A stretch of 5,142 nucleotides of DNA from positions 1 through 5,142 of the forward strand of contig CAKPVL010000054.1 of the NCBI GenBank assembly GCA_934193545.1, written 5' to 3'. The stretch's first letter is position 1. Every line of letters begins with the position of its first letter. Of this stretch, positions 1 through 5,142 are shown in pieces. Source of the stretch: an uncultured Granulicatella sp. (GTDB lineage Bacteria > Bacillota > Bacilli > Lactobacillales > Aerococcaceae). A program made the translations under genes and the position numbers. Below the pieces are notes generated by a model, which ran no database searches, had not been told where the DNA came from, and saw only the letters and a list, made by a program, of their open reading frames with translations.

Positions 1-2
1 TA

Positions 3-75
3 GCCGGCTTAGCTCAGTTGGTAGAGCATCTGATTTGTAATCAGAGGGTCGAGGGTTCAAGTCCTTTAGCCGGCA
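3..75 (+). tRNA. tRNA-Thr (anticodon TGT)
   Basis: A 73-base cloverleaf can be drawn. The acceptor strands GCCGGCT (3-9) and AGCCGGC (68-74) pair fully, and the discriminator is A75. The anticodon stem TCTGA/TCAGA encloses the loop TTTGTAA, with anticodon TGT at 36-38, which reads ACA and, by wobble, other Thr codons. The T arm carries TTCAAGT and its stem includes G-U pairs. No CCA is encoded after A75 (the next bases are TTA), so the CCA end must be added by tRNA nucleotidyltransferase. It is the first of five tRNAs here, and its promoter must lie upstream of the window. Confidence 0.97.
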
Positions 76-88
76 TTAAAACCAAATT

Positions 89-160
89 GCGGAAGTAGTT
101 CAGTGGTAGAACACCACCTTGCCAAGGTGGGGGTCGCGGGTTCGAACCCCGTCTTCCGCT
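89..160 (+). tRNA. tRNA-Gly (anticodon GCC)
   Basis: A 72-base cloverleaf. Acceptor strands GCGGAAG (89-95) and CTTCCGC (153-159) pair fully, with discriminator T160. The anticodon stem CCACC/GGTGG encloses TTGCCAA, with anticodon GCC at 121-123, which reads GGC and GGU. The D arm is short, as is usual for tRNA-Gly, and the T loop is TTCGAAC. CCA is not encoded. Only 13 bases separate it from tRNA-Thr, with no promoter or terminator between, so the two are probably processed from one precursor. Confidence 0.97.
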
Positions 161-185
161 TAGCCAATGTAAAACCATGGCCCAT

Positions 186-271
186 GCCGGGGTGGCGGAA
201 TTGGCAGACGCACAGGACTTAAAATCCTGCGGTCAGTGATGACCGTACCGGTTCGACCCCGGTCCTCGGCA
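186..271 (+). tRNA. tRNA-Leu (anticodon TAA)
   Basis: An 86-base class II tRNA. Acceptor strands GCCGGGG (186-192) and CCTCGGC (264-270) pair with one G-U, and the discriminator is A271, typical of tRNA-Leu. The anticodon stem CAGGA/TCCTG encloses CTTAAAA, with anticodon TAA at 220-222, reading UUA and UUG. The long variable arm at 230-245 forms a 6-bp stem (CGGTCA/TGACCG) with loop GTGA, which confirms the class II type. CCA is not encoded. UUA is a frequent Leu codon in the neighbouring clpC gene. Confidence 0.97.
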
Positions 272-288
272 TTAATTAAATATACAAT

Positions 289-362
289 GCACCCATAGCT
301 CAATTGGATAGAGTACTTGACTACGAATCAAGCGGTTACAGGTTCGACTCCTGTTGGGTGCA
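289..362 (+). tRNA. tRNA-Arg (anticodon ACG)
   Basis: A 74-base cloverleaf. Acceptor strands GCACCCA (289-295) and TGGGTGC (355-361) pair fully, with discriminator A362. The anticodon stem CTTGA/TCAAG encloses CTACGAA, with anticodon ACG at 323-325. In bacteria the A34 of this tRNA is deaminated to inosine by TadA, so it reads CGU, CGC and CGA. The T arm is ACAGG-TTCGACT-CCTGT. CCA is not encoded. A six-T run follows directly, but without a separate hairpin it is unlikely to terminate transcription. Confidence 0.97.
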
Positions 363-373
363 TTTTTTACTTA

Positions 374-447
374 CGGGAATTAGCTCAGCTTGGTAGAGCA
401 CTTGGTTTGGGACCAAGGGGTCGTAGGTTCGAATCCTGTATTCCCGA
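374..447 (+). tRNA. tRNA-Pro (anticodon TGG)
   Basis: A 74-base cloverleaf. Acceptor strands CGGGAAT (374-380) and ATTCCCG (440-446) pair fully, with discriminator A447. The anticodon stem CTTGG/CCAAG encloses TTTGGGA, with anticodon TGG at 408-410, reading CCA and other Pro codons. CCA is not encoded. It is the last tRNA of the run and lies 16 bases before a strong terminator hairpin. The order Gly-Leu-Arg-Pro is, from general knowledge, common in rRNA-linked tRNA arrays of Bacilli. Confidence 0.97.
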
Positions 448-463
448 TACGTAAACAAATGAG

Positions 464-495
464 GAAGCTAGACGATGTGTCTAGCTTCTTTTTTT
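464..495 (+). terminator. Intrinsic terminator of the tRNA array
   Basis: A perfect 10-bp stem, GAAGCTAGAC (464-473) with GTCTAGCTTC (479-488), encloses a 5-base loop and is followed at once by seven T residues (489-495). This is a textbook Rho-independent terminator. It closes the tRNA transcript and insulates the ctsR promoter, whose -35 box begins 19 bases later. Confidence 0.93.
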
Positions 496-514
496 AGCAA
501 AAAATGCAAGATGA

Positions 515-543
515 TTGGCAAAAGGAAGTTTCTTTTGTATAAT
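515..543 (+). promoter_or_regulatory. Sigma-A type promoter of ctsR-clpC
   Basis: The -35 box TTGGCA (515-520; 5 of 6 to TTGACA) and the perfect -10 box TATAAT (538-543) are 17 bases apart. Transcription should start near 550. It lies just after the tRNA terminator and before ctsR, so it is the expected operon promoter. An A-rich stretch (498-504) just upstream of the -35 box could act as a weak UP element. The CtsR operator begins three bases after the -10 box, so bound repressor should block polymerase. Confidence 0.88.
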
Positions 544-546
544 TAA

Positions 547-563
547 AGTCAAATATAGTCAAG
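547..563 (+). promoter_or_regulatory. CtsR operator (heptad direct repeat)
   Basis: Two direct heptads, AGTCAAA (547-553) and AGTCAAG (557-563), are separated by TAT. They match the published CtsR box RGTCAAA-NAN-RGTCAAA at 16 of 17 positions; only the last base of the second heptad differs. The site overlaps the predicted start of transcription near 550, a position that explains repression. It directly precedes ctsR, so the regulator is expected to repress its own operon, with release on heat shock. Confidence 0.93.
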
Positions 564-581
564 GTAAAAGGAGGAAGATGG

Positions 582-1049
582 ATGCAAAATCAAAATCAAA
601 ATATGTCGGATTTGATCGAAAGTTACTTGAAGAATGTACTGCATAAGAATGAAACAGTTGAAATCAGACGCAGTGAGATTGCAGACCAATTCAATTGTGT
701 TCCTTCCCAAATTAATTACGTGATTAATACCCGCTTTACCATTCAACAAGGCTATGTCGTTGAAAGTAAACGCGGTGGTGGTGGTTATATCCGCATTATG
801 AAAGTAAATCTAGTGGACGAGATGGATGTCTTAAATGCTTTAGGAGAACTTGTTCCAGAAGAGCTTTCAGAGCGCGAAGGCAATCATTTATTACAAAACT
901 TATACGAGAATAAGCTGATCACGAAACGTGAGGCACAAATGATGTCACTCATGATGGAGAAGGATACATTCCCTTCAAACGTGAAGAATGCTGCAGAAGT
1001 TCGCAGTAATATGATGAAGAAATTAATCGACAATTTGAAATACCGTTAA
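582..1049 (+). CDS. ctsR: CtsR, class III heat-shock gene repressor
   Basis: A 155-residue cytoplasmic DNA-binding repressor of clp and related stress genes. The N-terminal winged helix-turn-helix spans about residues 8-74. The recognition region around 32-52 holds the conserved stretch [13 protein letters not shown], and the wing holds R64 and the tetraglycine loop G65-G68. In Bacillus this loop acts as the thermosensor and the equivalent arginine is phosphorylated by McsB (family knowledge). Residues 75-155 form the C-terminal helical dimerisation domain. The ATG at 582 is favoured because AAAAGGAGG (566-574) lies 7 bases upstream. An ATG at 603 (M8) would fit the N terminus of Bacillus CtsR better but has no suitable ribosome binding site. 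Residues 2-7 are a QNQNQN tract coded by three CAAAAT repeats. It is the first gene of an operon with clpC, with no mcsA or mcsB between them, and is likely autorepressed through the operator at 547-563. Confidence 0.97.
   Translation: MQNQNQNMSDLIESYLKNVLHKNETVEIRRSEIADQFNCVPSQINYVINTRFTIQQGYVVESKRGGGGYIRIMKVNLVDEMDVLNALGELVPEELSEREGNHLLQNLYENKLITKREAQMMSLMMEKDTFPSNVKNAAEVRSNMMKKLIDNLKYR
585..602 (+). repeat. CAAAAT x3 tandem repeat at the start of ctsR
   Basis: Three exact tandem copies of the hexamer CAAAAT directly follow the ctsR start codon and encode QNQNQN. The repeat ends at a second in-frame ATG (603). Because the unit is two codons, changes in copy number would keep the frame and only alter the length of the N-terminal tail. 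Confidence 0.9.
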
Positions 1050-1068
1050 AGAAGAAAGGAATAAACGC

Positions 1069-3543
1069 ATGAGTGAAATTTTTACACCAAAAGCAAAGAG
1101 TGCGATGGTCTTAGCCGCAAGAGAAGCCATCCTGTTCAAACACCAAGCCGTGGGAACAGAGCACTTATTATTAGGATTAATCCTTGAACAAGAAGGCATC
1201 GCGGGAAATGTGCTTCGTGCTGCAGGCTTAACTGCGGAAATCGTTCGTTCTGAAATCGAGTCACTCACAGGATACGGCTCAAACCGTAAGCAAATGGATC
1301 CGTACTTAATGCCATATTCACCAAGAGCGAAGAAAGTGATTCTATCGGCGACTGATGAAGCCAAACGCCTCGAAGTGCCACAAGTCGGAACAGAGCACTT
1401 ATTATTAGCCTTATTACGTGAAGAAGTACTAGCAACGAAGATTCTCCGTGATAACCAAATCGACCCTCAAGAGTTGATGAAAGAAATCTACGGTAAAATC
1501 GGAATTCAACCTTCAAACGCTGGTTCTAAGAGAAAAGCACGCCAAGAGTCTTCACAAGAAGGAACTCCTACATTAAACAGTTTAGCGCGTGATTTAACCG
1601 AATTAGCCCGTGAAGGCAAAATCGACCCAGTTGTTGGTCGTGAAGATGAAGTGCGCCGCATTATCCAAATCATTAGCCGTCGTACGAAAAATAACCCTGT
1701 TCTCGTTGGGGAACCAGGTGTTGGTAAGACAGCCATCGTTGAAGGTTTAGCACAACGCATGGTGAGCGGAGAAGTTCCAGAAGAAATCGCTGAAAAACGT
1801 CTGATGATGTTAGACATGGGTGCGGTTGTTGCGGGAACAAAATACCGTGGTGAGTTCGAAGAGCGCATGAAGAAAATCTTGGATGAAGTATACCGTGAAC
1901 AAGATGTCATTCTCTTTATCGATGAGTTACATACTCTTATCGGTGCTGGTGGGGCAGAAGGCTCAATCGATGCTTCAAACATCTTAAAACCAGCGCTTGC
2001 TCGTGGGGAAATCCAAGTCATCGGGGCGACTACGCTTGATGAATATCAAAAATATATCGAAAAAGATGCAGCCTTAGAACGTCGTTTTGCCTCTGTTCAT
2101 GTCAACGAACCGAGCGCAGACGATACGGTTGAAATTTTAAAAGGCCTTCGCAAACGTTATGAAGACCACCACCGTGTGGAAATTACAGACGCAGCGATTG
2201 AAGCGGCCGTTCAATTATCGGTTCGTTATATTACGTCTCGTAAATTACCAGATAAAGCAATCGATTTGATGGACGAAACAGCTGCAAAAGCCCGTCTAGA
2301 CCGCAGTGGTAAACACTCTCCGCTTCAAAAATTCGAAGTAGAAGTGGCAGAACTTGCAGTGAAGAAAGACGAAGCAATTCGTGAGCAAAAATTCGAAGAA
2401 GCAGCTCGTTTACGCAAGAAAGAACAAGCCAAACGCGACAAGCTTGAGAAACTACGCAAAAAAGTAGAAGTCGAAGCGAAACAAGAATTCGTCGCAGCCA
2501 TCACAGACGAAGATATCGCAGAAGTGGTATCACAATGGACTGGAATTCCATTGAAACAAATGGAGAAAAAAGAAAGCGAACGTCTCGTGCATCTTGAAAA
2601 AGAATTGCATCAACGCGTGATTGGACAAGAAGAAGCCGTATCAGCGGTAGCTCGTTCGATTCGCCGTGCTCGTAGCGGATTGAAAGATCCAAAACGCCCA
2701 ATCGGTTCGTTCTTATTCCTTGGACCTACTGGGGTTGGTAAGACTGAATTAGCTAAAACATTAGCGGAAGCGATGTTTGGCGACCAAGACGCCCTCGTTC
2801 GTATCGATATGTCTGAGTACATGGAGAAACATGCGGTTAGCCGTTTAGTCGGTTCACCTCCAGGATACGTTGGATTCGATGAAGGCGGACAATTAACAGA
2901 GAAGATCCGTAACAAACCTTACTCTGTGATTCTGTTAGATGAAATCGAAAAAGCACATCCGGATGTATTTAACATTCTGTTGCAAGTCTTGGACGATGGA
3001 CATCTAACGGATTCGAAAGGACGTAAAGTCGACTTCAGAAATACGATTCTTATCATGACTTCAAACCTTGGGGCAACGGCTCTAAGAGATGAAAAAGCAG
3101 TTGGATTCGGTGCGAAAACCGTTCAACACGACCATACAGCAATGGAAAAACGCATCCGCGAAGAGTTGAAGAATGCGTTCCGTCCAGAGCTATTGAACCG
3201 TATTGATGAAATTATTGTCTTCCATAAATTGACGAAACCTGAATTACGTCAAATCGTTCAATTGATGACTAAAGACATTAAGACGCGTCTTGCGGAACTC
3301 AATATCGAATTGAAATTCACTTCAGGTGTGATTGACCTAATCGCAGAAGAAGGATTCGACCCAGAATACGGGGCACGTCCAATTCGTCGCGCGATTCAAA
3401 AGAAAATCGAAGACCCACTTAGTGAAGCACTCCTTAGCGGAGAAATTCGCTTCGGTCAAAAAGTGACAATCGGTTCTCAAAAAGGAAAAGTGACGATTAA
3501 AGAAACAAAAGTCGCTCCTAAAAAAGAAGCCGTTAAAGCATAA
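1069..3543 (+). CDS. clpC: ClpC, AAA+ unfoldase subunit of the ClpCP protease
   Basis: An 824-residue Hsp100 ATPase that unfolds substrates and threads them into ClpP in the cytoplasm. Two Clp_N repeats (about 1-67 and 79-143) each contain GTEHLLL (29-35, 107-113). The first AAA domain has Walker A GEPGVGKT (214-221, K220), Walker B ending D285-E286, pore loop tyrosine Y259 in KYRG, and an arginine-finger region ERRF (337-340). The middle domain (about 411-475) contains a UVR-like stretch with F442 and R449, matching by position Bacillus F436 and R443 used in MecA contact and head-to-head packing. The second AAA domain has Walker A GPTGVGKT (552-559, K558), Walker B ending D624-E625, pore loop GYVG (599-602), sensor-1 TSN (664-666), arginine finger R711 and sensor-2 GAR (768-770). 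The ClpP-docking VGF loop is 678-680. Length and motifs are complete, so it should be active. AAAGGA (1055-1060) lies 8 bases before the ATG. It starts 19 bases after ctsR and is cotranscribed. The last 15-20 residues are lysine-rich and probably disordered. Confidence 0.98.
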   Translation: MSEIFTPKAKSAMVLAAREAILFKHQAVGTEHLLLGLILEQEGIAGNVLRAAGLTAEIVRSEIESLTGYGSNRKQMDPYLMPYSPRAKKVILSATDEAKRLEVPQVGTEHLLLALLREEVLATKILRDNQIDPQELMKEIYGKIGIQPSNAGSKRKARQESSQEGTPTLNSLARDLTELAREGKIDPVVGREDEVRRIIQIISRRTKNNPVLVGEPGVGKTAIVEGLAQRMVSGEVPEEIAEKRLMMLDMGAVVAGTKYRGEFEERMKKILDEVYREQDVILFIDELHTLIGAGGAEGSIDASNILKPALARGEIQVIGATTLDEYQKYIEKDAALERRFASVHVNEPSADDTVEILKGLRKRYEDHHRVEITDAAIEAAVQLSVRYITSRKLPDKAIDLMDETAAKARLDRSGKHSPLQKFEVEVAELAVKKDEAIREQKFEEAARLRKKEQAKRDKLEKLRKKVEVEAKQEFVAAITDEDIAEVVSQWTGIPLKQMEKKESERLVHLEKELHQRVIGQEEAVSAVARSIRRARSGLKDPKRPIGSFLFLGPTGVGKTELAKTLAEAMFGDQDALVRIDMSEYMEKHAVSRLVGSPPGYVGFDEGGQLTEKIRNKPYSVILLDEIEKAHPDVFNILLQVLDDGHLTDSKGRKVDFRNTILIMTSNLGATALRDEKAVGFGAKTVQHDHTAMEKRIREELKNAFRPELLNRIDEIIVFHKLTKPELRQIVQLMTKDIKTRLAELNIELKFTSGVIDLIAEEGFDPEYGARPIRRAIQKKIEDPLSEALLSGEIRFGQKVTIGSQKGKVTIKETKVAPKKEAVKA
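1153..1408 (+). repeat. 22-base exact direct repeat within clpC
   Basis: The bases 1153-1174 and 1387-1408 are identical, 234 bases (78 codons) apart and in the same frame. Both encode the GTEHLLL motif of the two Clp_N repeats with identical codons, including three consecutive TTA codons. The protein duplication is ancient, so identity at every synonymous position is notable but could be chance plus codon bias. Confidence 0.85.
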
Positions 3544-3554
3544 AAAATAATAAG

Positions 3555-3592
3555 AATAGCCACTTCTATGTGAATAGAAGTGGCTATTTTTT
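3555..3592 (+). terminator. Bidirectional terminator between clpC and the convergent gene
   Basis: A perfect 15-bp stem, 3555-3569 with 3574-3588, has the 4-base loop GTGA. On the plus strand the T run 3587-3592 follows and terminates clpC, whose stop lies 11 bases upstream. Read on the minus strand, the hairpin is followed by a broken T-rich tract that ends in six T residues (complement of 3542-3547), so it can also end the minus-strand gene. The stop codon of that gene (3591-3593) lies inside the plus-strand T tail. Confidence 0.93.
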
Positions 3593-4448
3593 AGTAACTT
3601 TGTTTTTGTAAGAGTAGGTGGCAGAGCGTGAGGTCATTCATGTCCTTGACGTTCAGGCCTGTTTGTTCCGCAAAGCGATCGATGCGGTATTGTAAGGTGT
3701 TGCGGTGTAAGAAGAGTTTTTGACTCGCCTTTGAGACATTTCCATGAGCATCCCAGAGAGCTTCAATCAACTCTTTCACGTCGTCCTCGCTTAATAAGAG
3801 AATCAACTCGTCGGCAATCGGTGCGATGTCGACTAATGCGTTGGCAATCGCCCATAACACGACCGGCGCAAATTCCAGACTGGAGCGCTTGTGTGAATGC
3901 ATTAAGTATTCCACGAAGAGCGCTTTTTCTGCTTGATAGAGGAGCGGCACTCGGCTTGATGTTGCCCATCGGTTTCCGATAAAGAGTTGTAATTCCACGG
4001 CAAAGTCGTCCTCGATGGCAGATTGCACTTCAAAGAGCGTGCTGGCTAGTGATGTTGCGACTTCTGGATTCACGACTAGCGTGTAATGGTGGCGGAAGTT
4101 TTTGAAGATGGCAAGGGCTCCAACGGTTAAGTTCTCGACGAACTCCATCCAGTCCTTCTCGTGGAAGACACCTTCTTGTTTAGGAAATACCGCCAAGTGG
4201 ACGCACTGGATATACTCGGTTGGGGTCGGCAGTGCGCCTTTTCCCTCCAAGTACGCAAGCCAAGGATGCGTTGGGATTGAAGTTTTTGTCGGTTGTGTAT
4301 TTAAGGTTTCGATGAGGAATCGTTCGCGCTCAGTTAAGCTGGATTCTAAGAGATAAATCACTTCACCGTTCAGCGTTACAGGAATAGCGTCTTGACCGTT
4401 TTCTCCAAGAAGAGCGTCCGGGAACAATTCTTTCCAAGTCTTTTTCAT
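3591..4448 (-). CDS. PucR/CdaR-type helix-turn-helix regulator, short form
   Basis: A 285-residue cytoplasmic protein, predicted transcription regulator. The C-terminal 62 residues (224-285) match the PucR/CdaR-type HTH domain (HTH_30). A first helix LIEALWDAHGN leads into NVSKASQKLFLHRNTLQYR (from residue 237), where HRNTLQYRI (from 248) is the hallmark recognition helix. A C-terminal helix, DLTLCHLLLQ, follows. Residues 1-220 have no motif I can name. They are shorter than in PucR or CdaR, and an intact GGDEF-like domain is not evident. No signal peptide or membrane segment is seen. The ATG at 4448 is preceded on the minus strand by AAAAAAGGAG (4463-4454), 5 bases upstream. The gene converges with clpC, shares its terminator, and diverges from the pepF-like gene, which makes that peptidase or the regulator itself candidate targets. 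The inducer and targets are unknown. The HTH assignment is firm; the physiological role is not. Confidence 0.85.
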   Translation of the reverse strand: MKKTWKELFPDALLGENGQDAIPVTLNGEVIYLLESSLTERERFLIETLNTQPTKTSIPTHPWLAYLEGKGALPTPTEYIQCVHLAVFPKQEGVFHEKDWMEFVENLTVGALAIFKNFRHHYTLVVNPEVATSLASTLFEVQSAIEDDFAVELQLFIGNRWATSSRVPLLYQAEKALFVEYLMHSHKRSSLEFAPVVLWAIANALVDIAPIADELILLLSEDDVKELIEALWDAHGNVSKASQKLFLHRNTLQYRIDRFAEQTGLNVKDMNDLTLCHLLLQKQSY

Positions 4449-4481
4449 AAGAACTCCTTTTTTAAAAGTGTTTGCCTCTTA

Positions 4482-4510
4482 AGTATACACGTTGTTGCCT
4501 AGAGAATAAA
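4482..4510 (-). promoter_or_regulatory. Possible promoter of the PucR-type regulator gene
   Basis: On the minus strand, TATACT (complement of 4482-4487) is a good -10 box. It lies 17 bases from TTTATT (complement of 4505-4510), a weak -35 box with 3 of 6 matches. Transcription would start near 4475, giving a leader of about 27 bases before the ATG at 4448. The weak -35 suggests low or activator-dependent expression. It overlaps the predicted plus-strand promoter. Confidence 0.4.
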
Positions 4511-4522
4511 GGTTCTTATACT
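4495..4522 (+). promoter_or_regulatory. Possible promoter of the pepF-like gene
   Basis: TTGCCT (4495-4500; 4 of 6) and TATACT (4517-4522; 5 of 6) are 16 bases apart, which would place the start near 4530 and give a leader of about 53 bases. An alternative -10, TAGAAT (4545-4550), has no good -35 box. The pair overlaps the predicted minus-strand promoter, so one bound regulator could affect both genes. Confidence 0.4.
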
Positions 4523-4582
4523 ATGATTTTATAAAGAAATTCGGTAGAATAGGACATATAGTCAATATAAGGGGGATACGAA

Positions 4583-5142
4583 ATGTCAACAGAATGGTCA
4601 TTAAAAGAATTATACCCTTCATTTGAAAGTGAAGAGTTTCAACGTGACTTTGAACGTTTTTCAAACTTTAGAGAGGTATTCAACGGCTTAACGCTCGAAG
4701 ATAACTTAGAGTCTATCAAAGCGGCAATCGCGGCGCTAGAAGAGTTCAGCGTCTTAAGCAGCCGTCTTGGGAACTACATTAATTTAACATTAACTGCCAA
4801 CACAACAGACGAAACAGCGAATAAATACCGTACTTTATTCGGCAATGCGTATGCTGCGTTAAACAGTGCATATACAAAAGTCTACAAATTTATCGGAAGC
4901 GTGGAAACAGATATCACAGCCGATGAAAATCTAAAAGACTACGAATTCTACTTTGCAGAAGCGAAGAAACAATACAAACATCTATTATCAGATGAATTAG
5001 AAGATGTGATTGCGAAATTCTCTATCAGCGGTGGAGACGGTTGGGAACAACTTTTCGAAGCGATGACTTCAGGCGTTGAAGGCGAATTTAAAGGCGAAAA
5101 AGTAACGCTTAGCGAAATTCGTAATATGGCGTATGATGCGGA
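4583..5142 (+). CDS. pepF: Oligoendopeptidase F-like M3 metallopeptidase, N-terminal part
   Basis: The first 186 codons of an open frame cut by the window end; family members are about 600 residues, so roughly a third is present. M3 oligoendopeptidases are cytoplasmic zinc enzymes that cleave short and medium peptides. The N terminus MSTEWSLKELYPSF is typical: W-L--LYPSF opens this family. The following alpha-helical region contains features of the PepF/M3 N-terminal domain, including LSDELEDVIAKFSISGGDGW (about 142-161) and the helix-rich stretch before it. The HEXXH zinc site lies beyond the window, so activity cannot be judged. The ATG at 4583 follows AAGGGGG (4569-4575) with 7 bases between, a sound ribosome binding site. 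No signal peptide is seen. It is transcribed away from the PucR-type regulator. The exact M3 subgroup is uncertain, and so is the gene symbol. Confidence 0.87.
   Translation, partial: MSTEWSLKELYPSFESEEFQRDFERFSNFREVFNGLTLEDNLESIKAAIAALEEFSVLSSRLGNYINLTLTANTTDETANKYRTLFGNAYAALNSAYTKVYKFIGSVETDITADENLKDYEFYFAEAKKQYKHLLSDELEDVIAKFSISGGDGWEQLFEAMTSGVEGEFKGEKVTLSEIRNMAYDA

Noticed and set aside
363..369. T run after tRNA-Arg as a possible terminator
   Set aside because: There is no independent hairpin before it, and tRNA-Pro follows within 11 bases, so a continuous precursor is more likely.
578..646. A 22-codon open frame starting at the ATG at 578, overlapping the ctsR start
   Set aside because: Only 3 bases separate it from the GGAGG, too close for good initiation. 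The ctsR ATG at 582 has ideal spacing, and the encoded peptide has no recognisable features.
1023..2021. Long open frames on the minus strand within clpC (for example 1023-1364 and 1506-2021)
   Set aside because: They lie opposite a clear, full-length clpC and have no ribosome binding site or known family features. They are by-products of clpC codon use.
3731..4356. Plus-strand open frames at 3731-3982 and 4102-4356
   Set aside because: They lie opposite the PucR-type regulator gene, whose HTH motif supports the minus strand as coding. The plus-strand products look like random sequence.
4559..4565. A single CtsR-like heptad (AGTCAAT) before the pepF-like gene
   Set aside because: A CtsR operator needs two heptads in direct repeat 10 bases apart; the bases after it do not form a second copy.
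1..5142. Mobile elements, CRISPR arrays, attachment sites at tRNA 3' ends, or a new defence system
   Set aside because: No transposase, integrase, terminal inverted repeats or repeat-spacer pattern is visible, and I noticed no long duplicate of any tRNA 3' end. The coding content is housekeeping and stress response.

Overview
The window looks like chromosomal DNA of a low-to-moderate GC Gram-positive bacterium in class Bacilli, most likely order Lactobacillales. This rests on the tRNA run, a CtsR/ClpC heat-shock operon behind a near-consensus CtsR operator, strong AGGAGG-type ribosome binding sites, and the absence of mcsA and mcsB between ctsR and clpC. In Bacillus, Staphylococcus and Listeria those two genes sit inside this operon; in streptococci and related lactic acid bacteria they do not. 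The genus cannot be fixed from the sequence.

Layout. Positions 3-447 hold five closely packed plus-strand tRNA genes: Thr(TGT), Gly(GCC), Leu(TAA), Arg(ACG) and Pro(TGG). They look like the tail of a longer tRNA array, probably behind an rRNA operon, whose promoter lies before the window. A strong intrinsic terminator (464-495) closes it. A sigma-A type promoter (515-543) and an overlapping CtsR operator (547-563) then drive ctsR (582-1049) and clpC (1069-3543), 19 bases apart. A bidirectional hairpin (3555-3592) separates clpC from a convergent minus-strand gene (3591-4448) for a short PucR/CdaR-type helix-turn-helix regulator. A 134-base divergent intergenic region (4449-4582) with apparently overlapping promoters leads to the plus-strand start of an M3-family oligoendopeptidase F-like gene (4583 onward), cut by the window end.

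How the genes work together. CtsR is expected to repress its own operon. Heat inactivates it and releases synthesis of ClpC, the AAA+ unfoldase that feeds ClpP. The regulator and the peptidase are divergently transcribed, so the regulator may control the peptidase or itself, but nothing here proves this. A common theme of protein and peptide turnover links clpC and the pepF-like gene, though they are separate transcription units.

Novelty. This is largely a housekeeping and stress-response region. I see no mobile element, CRISPR array, phage gene or defence system. The points most worth a second look are the retained phospho-arginine reader residues in ClpC without local mcsB, the uncharacterised PucR-type regulator divergent from a peptidase, a CAAAAT tandem repeat at the start of ctsR, and an exact 22-base repeat inside the ClpC N-domain coding sequence.
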